Shown: one piece after another, positions 1 to 9,173 of the stretch
Layout: every line of letters begins with the position of its first letter
How positions within the stretch are numbered: the stretch's first letter is position 1
Assembly (NCBI GenBank): GCA_022843465.1
Contig: JALHNO010000001.1
Span: forward strand, 136,787-200,786
DNA length: 64,000 nucleotides
From: Pseudomonadota bacterium
Lineage (GTDB): Bacteria > Pseudomonadota > Gammaproteobacteria > Xanthomonadales > Ahniellaceae
Direction: 5' to 3'
The notes under the pieces: model-generated
What the model was told of the DNA's origin: nothing
The model's database searches: none
What the model saw: only the letters and a program-made list of their open reading frames with translations
Translations under genes and position numbers: made by a program

Positions 1-216
1 GCAAGAGCACAAGCAAGAGCACAAGCAAGAGCACAAGCAAGAGCACAAGCAAGAGCACAAGCAAGAGCACAAGCAAGAGCACAAGCAAGAGCACAAGCAA
101 GAGCACAAGCAAGAGCACAAGCAAGAGCACAAGCAAGAGCACAAGCAAGAGCACAGGCAAGAGCACAGGCAAGAGCACAGGCAAGAGCACAGGCAAGAGC
201 ACAAGCGAGAGCAAGA
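1..216. repeat. 12-bp tandem repeat array (at window edge)
   Basis: Seventeen full 12-bp units run from 1 to 204. The first twelve are GCAAGAGCACAA, four (145-192) are GCAAGAGCACAG, and one more is CAA-type; a degenerate unit follows to 216. The array is cut by the window start, so its true length is unknown. The unit length is a multiple of three, so it stays open in several frames (for example Ala-Arg-Ala-Gln), but no start or gene context supports coding. It lies directly upstream of the regulator gene at 273. Confidence 0.95.
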
Positions 217-272
217 GCTGCGGGGTGGGCGGGGCGGTGCGCGATTTGGGTGGGGCAGGACGATGGAGAATT

Positions 273-1664
273 ATGGAAGTTGGGCGTAGGCAATGTGTGC
301 TGGTGGTGGACGATGATGCTTCGGTGCAGGTGTCGTTGGCTTTGCTGTTGAAGCAGTCCGGGCTCGAAGTCTTGACCGCGGATGGTCCCGAGGCGGCGCT
401 GGCCTCGTTGGCGGGGCAGTCGGTGGATCTGGTGTTGCAGGACATGAACTTCTCGGCGCAGACCAGTGGCGAGGAAGGGCTAGCCCTGCTGGCGGCGATC
501 AGGCAGCAGCAACCTGCGCTGCCGGTGCTGTTGATGACGGCCTGGGGTTCGATCAATCTGGCGGTGCGCGGGGTCAAGGCAGGGGCTGCGGATTTCTTCA
601 CCAAGCCCTGGCAGAACGCGCAGCTGATCGAGCTGATCCGCACTACGCTGGAACTGGCGGCAACGCGACCGGCCAATCGGCTGGACCGCGCAGCGCTTGA
701 TCGCGAGTTCGACTTCGGCGGCATCCTCGGCGAGCATCCGGAACTGTTGAAGGTGTTGGCGACCGTGGCGCGGGTGGCGCGAACACGCGCGCCGGTGCTG
801 ATCCTCGGCGAGAGCGGTACCGGCAAGGAACTGATCGCCGATGCCATTCACCGCAACAGCCCGCGCGCCGGCAAGGCGGCGGTCAAGATCAATATGGGCG
901 CGATTACTTCCTCGTTGTTCGAGAGCGAGATGTTCGGCCATGTCCGCGGTGCCTTTACCGATGCCAAGGTCGACCGCCGCGGCCATGTCGCGCTGGCCCA
1001 TGGCAGTACCCTGTTTCTCGACGAGATCGGTGAGCTCAACCGCGCCGATCAGGTGAAGCTGCTGCGTGTCCTGCAGGACCACAGTTATCGGCCGGTCGGC
1101 GCCAGCCAGTCCGAGCAGGCCGATATCCGCGTGGTGTCGGCGACCAATCGCGAGCTGGCCGAGATGGTGGCGGCGGGTGAGTTCCGTGAGGACCTGTTCT
1201 ATCGCCTGAAGCTGATCACGCTGCGCCTGCCGCCGCTTCGCGAACGCCGCAGCGATATCGCCTTGATCGCCGATCAGCTGATTGCGGATCTGGCAGCCGA
1301 ATATGGTCTGGGCCAGATCAGCATTAGCCAGAATGCGCGCGACTGGCTGAGTGCTCAGCACTGGCCCGGCAATATCCGCCAGCTCAAACAGGTGCTCGAA
1401 CGCACCCTGCTGCTGGTCGGCAAGCCGGTGCTGGAGCAAGCCGACTTCGTCGATGCCGAGGCCGCTGCCGATCGTCAGCGCGCGGATGTCGCGATCGAGG
1501 GTCTGACGCTGGAACAGGTCGAGCGGATGATGATCGAGAAGGCCCTGGTCCAGCACGACCGCAACATCACGCGGATGGCCAGAGCGCTCGGTCTCAGCCG
1601 CGCCGCGCTCTATCGGCGACTGGAAAAATTCGGCCTGAGCGCCAGTGACGAGGAAGCCACTTGA
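273..1664 (+). CDS. NtrC-family sigma-54-dependent response regulator
   Basis: Cytoplasmic two-component regulator (463 aa) that, when phosphorylated, should activate sigma-54 promoters. A receiver domain (1-125) has the acidic VVDDD cluster, phospho-acceptor Asp57, Thr89 and Lys111. The AAA+ domain (about 148-390) shows Walker A GESGTGKE (179-186), Walker B STLFLDE (245-251) and the arginine-finger region FREDLFYRL (304-312). A Fis-type helix-turn-helix ends the protein (431-452). The sigma-54 contact loop reads GAFTDA (226-231), not GAFTGA. The ATG at 273 is chosen over an in-frame GTG at 225 because GGAG lies at 265-268 and the receiver domain begins right after. It overlaps the kinase gene by 4 bp. 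The target genes cannot be told from sequence. Confidence 0.95.
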   Translation: MEVGRRQCVLVVDDDASVQVSLALLLKQSGLEVLTADGPEAALASLAGQSVDLVLQDMNFSAQTSGEEGLALLAAIRQQQPALPVLLMTAWGSINLAVRGVKAGAADFFTKPWQNAQLIELIRTTLELAATRPANRLDRAALDREFDFGGILGEHPELLKVLATVARVARTRAPVLILGESGTGKELIADAIHRNSPRAGKAAVKINMGAITSSLFESEMFGHVRGAFTDAKVDRRGHVALAHGSTLFLDEIGELNRADQVKLLRVLQDHSYRPVGASQSEQADIRVVSATNRELAEMVAAGEFREDLFYRLKLITLRLPPLRERRSDIALIADQLIADLAAEYGLGQISISQNARDWLSAQHWPGNIRQLKQVLERTLLLVGKPVLEQADFVDAEAAADRQRADVAIEGLTLEQVERMMIEKALVQHDRNITRMARALGLSRAALYRRLEKFGLSASDEEAT

Positions 1665-3082
1665 GTCTGCGCGCACGCATGCTGGCGTATTTGATCTCGG
1701 TGCATGCGCTGTTCTTTGTGCTGGTCGTCGTGCTTTATCACCAGCGCCCCGTTGTCGTGGTGGCCAGTGAAGCCATCCTGCTGCTCAGTCTGCTGGTGGG
1801 CATGGCCCTGATCGAGCGTGCGCTGCGGCCACTGGATTACGCGCGCCGCTTTCACGATCTGCTGCAGGAGCAGAACTATGCTGCGCGCCTGCAGCAATCG
1901 CCAGATGACGAGTTGGCCGGCCTGGTCGAGCAGTTCAATCGCATGCTCGATGCGCTCTACCAGGAACGACTGAAACTCGGCGAGCAGCGCGGGTTTCTCG
2001 ATCGCTTGCTGGCGGCGACGCCGAGCGCGGTGATCGCCTTCGATTTTGATCAGCGCATCAGCGTATGCAATGCCGCCGCCGGCAGTCTGCTCGGACTCGC
2101 GGCGCCGGAGGGGCGCGCCCTGGCCGACTGGTTGCACGGCGATGCCGGCTTCGTCGCCAGCATGGGTCCCGGAGATCGTCAGCGCAGCCGCGATCTGCTG
2201 GCGCAGATCAGCACCCTGGCCGAGGGCGAGAGCCGTCTGCTGGTCGATACCGACGGCCGTCGTTATCGCTGCCAGCTCAAGCACTTTTTCGATCGCGGAT
2301 TTCCCCGCCAGTTCATGCTGATCGACGAGCTGACCCAGGAACTGGAACGCTCGGAGAAGGCGACCTACGAGAAGCTGGTGCGCGTGCTCGCGCACGAGGT
2401 CAACAATACGGTCGCTGCCACCGGCTCGGTGCTCGATTCGCTGCTGTACTACCAGCCCCAGCTTGCCAGTCCGGATCGCGTCGACTTCGCCACCGCCATC
2501 GATGCCGTCAAGCGCCGCAATGGCAGCCTCGGCGAATTCATCGAGCGCTTCAGCCGGGTCGCCAAGATGCCCGAGGCCGAGCCGCGACCGACCGATGTGC
2601 GCGGTGTGATGGATGACATCCTCAGGCTCTACCGCGAACAATGCCGCAGTCTCGGCATTCGCATCGAGTGGCTGCGCTGCGACCCGCTGCCGGCGCAGAT
2701 GATCGATCGTCACCTGATGGAGCAGGCGCTGATCAATATCGTCAAGAATGCGCTGGAAGCTGTAGCTGCCACGCTCGCCGGAGGCACCGGCTCCGCTGGC
2801 TACATCCATCTGGAATGGCTGCGCGACGGCGATCGCCTGCGCCTCTCGGTGATCGATTCCGGTGATCGCCTCGGCGAAGTGCCGGCCGGTCAGATGTTCA
2901 CGCCGTTTTTCACCACCAAGAAAGGCGGCCATGGCATCGGTCTGCTTTTCGTCCGCGAAGTGATGAATCGCCACACTCTCAGCTATCGCTTGGCCGCTAC
3001 CGGTCAGGGCGAGACGCGGTTCGATATCTGGTTTCCCGGGATCCCAAACCACGCCGCAATTCGCCCGTCGCCCGCTACATAG
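1661..3082 (+). CDS. Membrane sensor histidine kinase, partner of the NtrC-type regulator
   Basis: 473-aa inner-membrane kinase that should phosphorylate the regulator encoded just upstream. Two membrane helices occupy about residues 8-52, followed by a HAMP-like linker and a PAS-like sensor segment (about 105-215). The H-box is LAHEVNN with His245. The ATPase domain has the N-box Asn363 (NIVKNALEA), a G1-like IDSGD and the G2 box GGHGIG (422-427). The little sequence between the two helices suggests intracellular or membrane sensing. The start is TTG at 1661, overlapping the upstream TGA as TTGA, so translation is probably coupled; an in-frame ATG at 1679 is the alternative. The NtrB/NtrY-like family is clear, the signal is unknown. 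Confidence 0.93.
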   Translation: MSLRARMLAYLISVHALFFVLVVVLYHQRPVVVVASEAILLLSLLVGMALIERALRPLDYARRFHDLLQEQNYAARLQQSPDDELAGLVEQFNRMLDALYQERLKLGEQRGFLDRLLAATPSAVIAFDFDQRISVCNAAAGSLLGLAAPEGRALADWLHGDAGFVASMGPGDRQRSRDLLAQISTLAEGESRLLVDTDGRRYRCQLKHFFDRGFPRQFMLIDELTQELERSEKATYEKLVRVLAHEVNNTVAATGSVLDSLLYYQPQLASPDRVDFATAIDAVKRRNGSLGEFIERFSRVAKMPEAEPRPTDVRGVMDDILRLYREQCRSLGIRIEWLRCDPLPAQMIDRHLMEQALINIVKNALEAVAATLAGGTGSAGYIHLEWLRDGDRLRLSVIDSGDRLGEVPAGQMFTPFFTTKKGGHGIGLLFVREVMNRHTLSYRLAATGQGETRFDIWFPGIPNHAAIRPSPAT

Positions 3083-3096
3083 CGCAGCGCCAGGAA

Positions 3097-3447
3097 TCAA
3101 GTCCTGGACTGGATGGACCGGCTCGTGCGGAACTGCTGGATGACCTGCTGCACCGGCGGGGTGCCCAGTCTGCTGCCGAGCTCTTGCAGGCGTTCGGCCT
3201 GCTCCTCGGGCATTTTTCTTGCCTCTTCGGTGGCCAGCAGCAACTGCAGGACCTTGTACTGTTGCGCGGCGATGGTGACGTCGAGTATGTCGCTGGAAGG
3301 TGTGGTCGGATGGCCACCGAAGATCGGTGCGCCTGCTTTCAACAGAACGCCTACGACCTCGGTGTGTCCCAGCATGCTGGCGACATGCAGAGGCGCCTGG
3401 GTGCCGAGAAGTCACCTGGTTCGGGGCCGAAGTCGCTGATGCGCGCG
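3097..3447 (-). pseudogene. Ankyrin-repeat protein remnant
   Basis: The minus strand encodes a typical ankyrin repeat, with APLHVASMLGHTEVVGVLLK followed by a helical C-terminal tail ending at the stop at 3097. The frame is closed just upstream by a TGA, and related sequence (ISDFGPEPGD) continues in a neighbouring frame. The 5' part is therefore lost or frameshifted, and only about one repeat and the tail remain. It lies convergent to the histidine kinase gene with only 14 bp between stops. A short functional protein starting at the internal ATG (3375, 92 aa) cannot be excluded. Confidence 0.6.
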
Positions 3448-3544
3448 GAAGCCTTCGGTCAAAGCGGCCGCCGCTGAGCACCACCGTTCGGTTTTGCCGG
3501 CTTCCGACATTCCTCAGTCTGAACCTCCCACCAGGCCATCACGA

Positions 3545-5041
3545 ATGCCAGCGATCCGTCCGCTTCTCCCTCCGCATCCGACCTCGGTTTTATGGTCCAG
3601 ACCCACTGGCGCAGGCGCCGCACAGCTCAGGCGCAGCAGATGGCTGGCTGGTCTGGTCCTGTTCGCCTGCGTGGGCGCGGCGACCGCGCAGTCTGGTGCG
3701 GCGCCGCTGGCGAATGTTGGCCCGGTCTTCATCGATTTCGGCACGATCAATTTTGGTGTGCGCAAGACGACACCGGTCACCTTCCGCAATCTGACGACAT
3801 CGGTGATGACGCTGGCCGGCGGCGGCGTCAATGCGGCCGGCACCCAGGCGGGCTTCAGCGCGACTACCGGTAGCTGTGGTCCGACCCTGGCCGCCGGCGC
3901 CAGCTGTCATTTTGACTACAGCTTTCGCCCGGCCAACAATTCAGGCACCGAGCTGACCGGTGGCACCACCATCGGGGTAACTTCAGCGGGCCGCACCCAG
4001 AATTTCTCGCTCAGCTTTGTCGGTCGTGGCAGCGGCGATCTGGTGGTGATGCGGCCGCGCACTATGGACTTTGGCGACTGGCTGATTGGCGAAACCGCGG
4101 TCGTGCCGGTCATCATCACCAATCTTCAGAGCTCGGCGGTGAGCTTTGCCGGCGGCGGCTTCAATACCGCCAATGGCTTCGGTGCCAGCAGTGGCACCTG
4201 CGGCGGCGCGCTGGCCGCAGGCGCGAGCTGTCAATTCAACTACACATTCACGCCCGGTCAGAATGGTCTACTGCAGAACGCGACAGCCATCGGTGTGACC
4301 ACCGCGGCCCCCGCCCTGGCGCAGAACTTTCCACTGAGCTTCAGCGGAACCGGCGTCAGCAGCGTCGGCGTGGTGACCATCGCGCCGATCGCGATCGACT
4401 TCGGCAATGTCAAGATCGGATCGCGCGTGGCTGCGCCCATCACCTTCAGCAATATCGGTGCGGTCCCGATTGACTTTGGCGGCGGCGGCGTCTCCAGCAA
4501 CACCTTTGCGGGTGCCTTCCTGGGCGGTGCCGGCTGCGGCTCGGGCACGGCGGCGGCTGGCGCAAGCTGCACCCTGGAATACAGCCTGCGCCCGAACATG
4601 TTGGGCCCGGACAGTGCCAGCACCGGCATGACCTTCAGCCGTCCCGGCGCCAGCCAGTCGGAGACGTTCCAGTTGTCTGGCGTCGGCATCGGTGAACTCG
4701 CCCAGGTTTCGCCCGTGGAGTTCGACTTCGGCGAAGTCGCCATCGGCACCACCCATACGGTGCCGGTCACCATTCTCAATGATGGCGATCTGCCGCTGAC
4801 CGGCTTCGTCGGCGGCGGCGTCGCCTTTCCGTTTTCGCAGACCAACAACTGCAATGGCAGCCTGGCGCCGGGCGCCACCTGCACATTCAACTATCAGTTC
4901 TCGGCCAGCATCAGCAGCATCGGTCCGCAGCAGACCCTGACCCTGATCTCGTTCACCAATGTCAGCGGCCTGCAGCCGACCAAGGAAATCCGCATGCGTG
5001 CCACGGGCGTGGATCGGATCTTCAACAACGGATTCGAATGA
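3545..5041 (+). CDS. Exported choice-of-anchor D (ASH-like) repeat protein with C-terminal FE tag
   Basis: 498-aa predicted exported protein. After a long basic N-region comes a hydrophobic signal segment (WLAGLVLFACVGAATA) with probable cleavage near ATA-QS. The mature part is four Ig-like repeats of about 105 residues, each opening with a V/I-x-x-x-x-x-DFG strand and containing a GGG(V/F) motif and a Cys pair (for example GSCGPTLAAGASC). This pattern fits the choice-of-anchor D/ASPM-SPD2-Hydin-like family. The protein ends in IFNNGFE, a tail shared with other exported proteins of this window. The ATG at 3545 is preferred to an upstream TTG at 3494, but neither has a good ribosome site. Probably a surface or secreted structural/adhesive protein. 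Confidence 0.8.
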   Translation: MPAIRPLLPPHPTSVLWSRPTGAGAAQLRRSRWLAGLVLFACVGAATAQSGAAPLANVGPVFIDFGTINFGVRKTTPVTFRNLTTSVMTLAGGGVNAAGTQAGFSATTGSCGPTLAAGASCHFDYSFRPANNSGTELTGGTTIGVTSAGRTQNFSLSFVGRGSGDLVVMRPRTMDFGDWLIGETAVVPVIITNLQSSAVSFAGGGFNTANGFGASSGTCGGALAAGASCQFNYTFTPGQNGLLQNATAIGVTTAAPALAQNFPLSFSGTGVSSVGVVTIAPIAIDFGNVKIGSRVAAPITFSNIGAVPIDFGGGGVSSNTFAGAFLGGAGCGSGTAAAGASCTLEYSLRPNMLGPDSASTGMTFSRPGASQSETFQLSGVGIGELAQVSPVEFDFGEVAIGTTHTVPVTILNDGDLPLTGFVGGGVAFPFSQTNNCNGSLAPGATCTFNYQFSASISSIGPQQTLTLISFTNVSGLQPTKEIRMRATGVDRIFNNGFE

Positions 5042-5157
5042 TCGCCGAAGCGATCGCCGTGCTCATTGCGCTCGGCCGGTGACTGCAATCCCGAATGCGA
5101 CGGCCGTTCTGCAGCCGTGCCTGCACCCCGGCAGCAGGCCGTGTCATGGCGTCGCCC

Positions 5158-5226
5158 GATCCTTCGACGTCGGACGCTGCAAATGGAGGGCGTGGCTCAT
5201 GCGACGCCTTCAGGCTACTGATCGCG
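5158..5226 (-). repeat. Solitary degenerate copy of the 62-kb 209-bp repeat core
   Basis: The segment CCTTCGACGTCGGACGCTGC, continuing through GGAGGGCGT and GCGACGCCTTCAGGCTACTGAT, closely matches the reverse complement of part of each unit of the tandem array at 62390-63385, with scattered differences. It sits in a 528-bp stretch (5042-5569) between two exported-protein genes in which no gene is supportable. Confidence 0.75.
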
Positions 5227-5414
5227 CCGTTCTATGAAATCAGCCTGATCACGAATATCTTCCGCGACTACCTCAACGGATTGGGTACGGCCGGAAATAT
5301 CGCCAGCTGGGTGCTGCCGTCTTCACAATCCGCCTATGATGCTGCACAGCACAACGCACAATGTGCGAAGGGCAAACAGGATCGGGAACGGGTCTGCGGC
5401 TTCTGAATCAGGCT

Positions 5415-5446
5415 CCGCCCTGACTCTGTGCTGTGCATCAGGGCGG
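5415..5446. other. Perfect 9-bp inverted repeat in intergenic DNA
   Basis: CCGCCCTGA (5415-5423) pairs perfectly with TCAGGGCGG (5438-5446) across a 14-nt loop. No T-run follows, so a Rho-independent terminator is not clearly supported. It may be a terminator-like hairpin for the gene ending at 5041 or another repeat remnant. Confidence 0.5.
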
Positions 5447-5569
5447 GGCGGAATTCCGGCCGGGCCTCGTGGTGACGCCTCGCCCGGTGAATTCATTGTT
5501 GCGCACCGTTCCCCGATGCATGGCCGCAGCGGCGGCCGATGACTCTTTCCCGAATAGCGGAGTTCGTCG

Positions 5570-6412
5570 ATGATGGATGCAAAGAACACTCAGCCTGTGT
5601 CCGGCCGAGCATGGGCCAGGGACGGTGGGATGCTGTGCCTGGGCGCAATGATCGCAAGCACGGAATGGTGGTTTGCCACGGGTCGTCACGCCGCAGAGAC
5701 GCTTGCCGCTGCCCAACCCGTTGCGGCGCACGAGCGCGAATCTCCCGCGCATTCTGCACCAGCTCTTCCGCCCGCGCCCGTGCCCGGTGCGGCTTCTTCC
5801 ACGGCCGCGGCGGTCGTGCAGGCGGATAGTTCCGCAACACCCGGCCATCGCGTGCAAACGCAGTATGGGCAGGTGCCCCCGCCCCCTGCAGAGCACGACC
5901 CACGGCTGGATGGACTCGCCGACGAAGCGCTGAGGCAGCTTGCCAAGCAGGGCGATGTCGACGCCATGCTGACGCTTGCCGAGCGACTGATGGATCCGGC
6001 TCGGCAGGCCACGTCGGGCTGGGAGAGCACCACGTTATTGGAAGATGCGCTTGCCCATGGCTCGACCGAGGCGGCCATGGCCTTGGGCGAGAACATGATG
6101 AAGAACAAGTTTCAGTACGAGCCAGAGGCGAGCGAAGTCGACCTTCTCATGACCCGACAACTGGCCGCCGCGCACTATGTCACTGCGCTGATGATGGGCG
6201 ACTTGCGTGCACTTGAGGGCGTGCAGGCTGTGCTCCCATCAAATCCTTCGAGTGTCTATATAGTGGGTATGCTCAGAGGCGGCTACTTCGGCTACCAGCG
6301 GATGTTGGATCGTCGCGCCGAACTGGGCCTGCCACCGTTCAGCGCGCACTTTCCGCCTTATCGATGGACGCCGGAGCAGCGCCTGATGTACGACATCATG
6401 CACAAGCAGTAG
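5570..6412 (+). CDS. Hypothetical protein with N-terminal hydrophobic segment and helical C-terminal domain
   Basis: 280-aa protein not assigned to a family. A weakly hydrophobic N-terminal segment (about 20-35) could be a signal anchor. It is followed by a low-complexity Ala/Pro linker (about 40-110) and a helical domain from about 115. The helical part resembles Sel1/TPR-like repeats (LADEALRQLAKQGDVDAMLTLAERL, then ALAHGSTEAAMALGENMM). Such domains bind partner proteins, often in the cell envelope, but this is inference. The ATG at 5570 follows GGAG at 5559-5562; ATGs at 5573 and 5577 are nearby, of which only 5573 is in frame. It stands alone, with no clear operon. Confidence 0.7.
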   Translation: MMDAKNTQPVSGRAWARDGGMLCLGAMIASTEWWFATGRHAAETLAAAQPVAAHERESPAHSAPALPPAPVPGAASSTAAAVVQADSSATPGHRVQTQYGQVPPPPAEHDPRLDGLADEALRQLAKQGDVDAMLTLAERLMDPARQATSGWESTTLLEDALAHGSTEAAMALGENMMKNKFQYEPEASEVDLLMTRQLAAAHYVTALMMGDLRALEGVQAVLPSNPSSVYIVGMLRGGYFGYQRMLDRRAELGLPPFSAHFPPYRWTPEQRLMYDIMHKQ

Positions 6413-6816
6413 GAAGGGTTGCCCATTCCGGTGTGGATGCGGTGACTGCCGGGCGTTTCTTCAGCCACTGCCGTTGGTGCCCGAAGCTTGGGCGGTCGCC
6501 TGATCTTGAGCGCGCAGACAGGCCTGGCCGGCGCAGCAATTGCCTGAAAGCCGCGCAACCCGGCAGTCGGTTCGCGCCAGGAGTCTGAAGAGGATCCCGT
6601 TGGTTCTCGCGCTGATCGATCGCAGGAAGCAGGCTCGGTGCCGGGAGTCCACGCAACCCGTCCGGAGGTTTCCGGGAAGTTCGGGATGACACAGTCTGCG
6701 CGTTCTGGTCGGTCGACGCCCGAGCAGGTCTGGCCTCTGAAGAAAATCTCACGGCCCTTGCCGGTTTTGCTCCAACTTTTGCGTACTGGTCGGTAACCGC
6801 AACGGAAACCGCCGCC
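6413..6816. other. Intergenic stretch with no recognisable feature
   Basis: About 400 bp between two plus-strand genes. Open frames on both strands are present but have no ribosome site, no family resemblance and no domain pattern. It probably holds the promoter of the gene at 6817. I see no tRNA, terminator with T-run or strong repeat. Confidence 0.5.
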
Positions 6817-8979
6817 ATGAAAGCCATCTTTTGCACTGTTCTTGTTGTCGTACTCTGCCTGTTCGCCGAAGCCGGCCAGACTCAAGCCGTCGCCAGTACC
6901 GGCTATGCCCTGCGCGCCATCGATGGGGACAACGAGGTCGGTGCGCACTTTGCGATGGTGCCGCGCCCGGGAGGGGTAACCGGGTTCTTCTACCTCGCCG
7001 ATCTTGGTCGCCTGGTGGCGTCGAACTGTCCAGGCCTCACCTGCAGCCAGACCTATGCACTGAGCAATCCAGCTGCCGATCGCGGCAGCCATGTCAGCGC
7101 TGCCAGTCGCAGCGCGCTGAACGATCGTCCCTTCGTGGCCTACTACGACGCCGGCGCCGGCGATCTGATTGCAATGGATTGCCAGTCCAGCGACTGCGTG
7201 TACGGCATCGAGCGCACCCTTGAGAGCATCGGCAATATCGGCCAGGACACGGCGACGGTGGTTGATCCGGCCACCGGCTTTCCGCTGATCGCCTACTACG
7301 ATGTCGACAACGCCGACCTGCGCCTGTACCGCTGCGCCAGCGCGGTCTGCGACTCGGGCAGTTCGGTTCTGGTCAGTGGCAGCAATGACCGCGGCCGCAA
7401 TGTCAGCATGGTGTTTGCCGGTACCACGCTGTGGCTGGCATTCGAGGATCGCACCAGCGGAGAACTGTTGCTGGCGCGCACTACAGCGCCCTACAGCAGC
7501 TTTGCGCTGTTCAGCCAGGCCAATGGCGCCGAGCCGTCATTGACTGCCGATGCCGGTGGCTTTCTCGACATGGTCTGGCGCGAGACCATCGGCAATACCC
7601 TGCAGCGACTGCAATGCCTCAACGCGATCTGCAGCAGCGCCAACCAGATCACCCTCGCCGGTGGCGGTCGTGGCTTCCGGCCATCGTCGTCGCGGCTGGG
7701 CAATGGCAACCTGCTGGTGGCGCACTTCGAACCCGCCGCGGGCAATCTGCGCGGAACGGTCTGCAATGACCTCGCCTGCAGTGCCCCGCAGGCCCTGGTG
7801 TTCGCCAGCGGCGCCGCTATCGCCGGCAAGTCACTGGTACGCGTCGCCGCTGGCGATCTGCCCCAGGTCTACTTTCACAATGCGGCACGGGCGGATGTCG
7901 ATGCGGCCCAATGCAGCTCTGCCGCCTGCACCAGTTTCCTCAGGCGCACCGCGTTCAATGGTCTGTACATCAGCGGCACGCGGCTGGCGCTGCGCGCCGA
8001 CGGACGCGCCGTGGTTGCCTATATCCGCCAGCGGCAACCCTGGCTTGCAGAATGTGCCGACACGCTCTGCAGTTCAGTCAGCCGCATTGTGATTCCCGGA
8101 TTCAACAGCGACACCCGGCCCGCGCTGGCGCTGCGACCTGATGGTCGCCCCGTCATCTACTACGCCAGCCTCGGTGGCAGCGAACTCTACGATTGCGCTG
8201 ACGTGATCTGCACGACCGGCAGTCCGCGCATGGTCAGTGGCAGTGGCAACTCCACCAGCAATGTTATCGAAATGGCGTTGCGCGCCGATGGCCGGCCGGT
8301 GCTGCTGTACACCGTATCCAATGCCAATGATGTCTACGTCTTCGACTGCAGCGACATCAACTGCAGCAGCGGCAGTGCGCGCCTGCTGGTCGACGAGCCG
8401 ACGGGCAACGGTACCTTTCTGTCCGGTTTCGCAATCGTGATCGGTCCGGGCGATCGTCCGATCGTGATGTATTCCCTGTTCAGCAATTCAGGCAATCAGC
8501 AGCGCTATGTACGCTGCAATGACAGCGCCTGTGTTGCGGCCACCGTCAGCACTGTGGGAGCCAATCCGGGCTTCTTCGCTACGCCGTTGGCACTGCGCAG
8601 CGATGGCCGCCCGGCGTTCCTGGAAACCAGCGCGAACCAGTACGCCATTTGCGACAATGCCGACTGCAGCGGAATCGCCCGTTTCCCGGTCGGCACCGGC
8701 AGCGTCATTCGCACCCTGGCGATGCAGGCCGGCGATCGACCGATCTGGGACGCCGGCGGGATCGGCGTTGCGTTCATCAGCAACTGCGATGACGCCACCT
8801 GTGGCAGTGTGCAACAGCCGATCCTGCTGACCGACAGCAATCCACAGAGCAGCTATCTGGGATCGCTGGCGCTCACTGGCAATGGTGTCGCGCAGGTTGC
8901 CTATGAGGAACAGAATCTTGGCGATGCCATCCTGGTCGTGCCATTGCCGGATGCGGTGTTCGCCAACAGTTTCGAATAG
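6817..8979 (+). CDS. Large exported Cys-pair repeat protein with C-terminal FE tag
   Basis: 720-aa exported protein beginning with a clear signal peptide (MKAIFCTVLVVVLCLFAEAG). The mature chain consists of many repeats of about 45-55 residues. Each combines an Ala-Leu-Arg-x-Asp-Gly-Arg-Pro strand followed by a hydrophobic strand with a Cys-x4-Cys pair (for example CSDINCSSGSARL, CADVICTTGSPRM), which suggests a disulfide-stabilised beta-propeller or solenoid. The tail reads VFANSFE, close to the IFNNGFE end of the protein at 3545. No catalytic motif is visible. It may be a surface protein of unknown role. The start ATG at 6817 agrees with the signal peptide. Confidence 0.8.
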   Translation: MKAIFCTVLVVVLCLFAEAGQTQAVASTGYALRAIDGDNEVGAHFAMVPRPGGVTGFFYLADLGRLVASNCPGLTCSQTYALSNPAADRGSHVSAASRSALNDRPFVAYYDAGAGDLIAMDCQSSDCVYGIERTLESIGNIGQDTATVVDPATGFPLIAYYDVDNADLRLYRCASAVCDSGSSVLVSGSNDRGRNVSMVFAGTTLWLAFEDRTSGELLLARTTAPYSSFALFSQANGAEPSLTADAGGFLDMVWRETIGNTLQRLQCLNAICSSANQITLAGGGRGFRPSSSRLGNGNLLVAHFEPAAGNLRGTVCNDLACSAPQALVFASGAAIAGKSLVRVAAGDLPQVYFHNAARADVDAAQCSSAACTSFLRRTAFNGLYISGTRLALRADGRAVVAYIRQRQPWLAECADTLCSSVSRIVIPGFNSDTRPALALRPDGRPVIYYASLGGSELYDCADVICTTGSPRMVSGSGNSTSNVIEMALRADGRPVLLYTVSNANDVYVFDCSDINCSSGSARLLVDEPTGNGTFLSGFAIVIGPGDRPIVMYSLFSNSGNQQRYVRCNDSACVAATVSTVGANPGFFATPLALRSDGRPAFLETSANQYAICDNADCSGIARFPVGTGSVIRTLAMQAGDRPIWDAGGIGVAFISNCDDATCGSVQQPILLTDSNPQSSYLGSLALTGNGVAQVAYEEQNLGDAILVVPLPDAVFANSFE

Positions 8980-9173
8980 GCGCGTCGGTGCCTTAGGGTA
9001 TTGATCAGCGGCCCAGTGATGACGCAGACGGCGCCCGGACCGGACAAAAAAACTGTGACGGAATGCCGCTTTCCAGCTCGTTGTGCTATTGTTCAGGATT
9101 CGTGTCCTTCACCGACTGCCCACGATGCTTGCGGGTAGCAGTCTTCTACATCGCAACCATCAGGGAGCAGCAC

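Noticed and set aside
1610-3484. 624-codon minus-strand open frame opposite the histidine kinase
   Set aside because: Antisense shadow in high-GC DNA. The kinase on the other strand has all its motifs, and this frame has none.
5095-5406. 103-codon plus-strand frame
   Set aside because: It crosses the degenerate repeat copy, has no ribosome site and no family resemblance.
6396-6836. 146-codon minus-strand frame
   Set aside because: No start signal or domain; overlaps the ends of two well-supported plus-strand genes.
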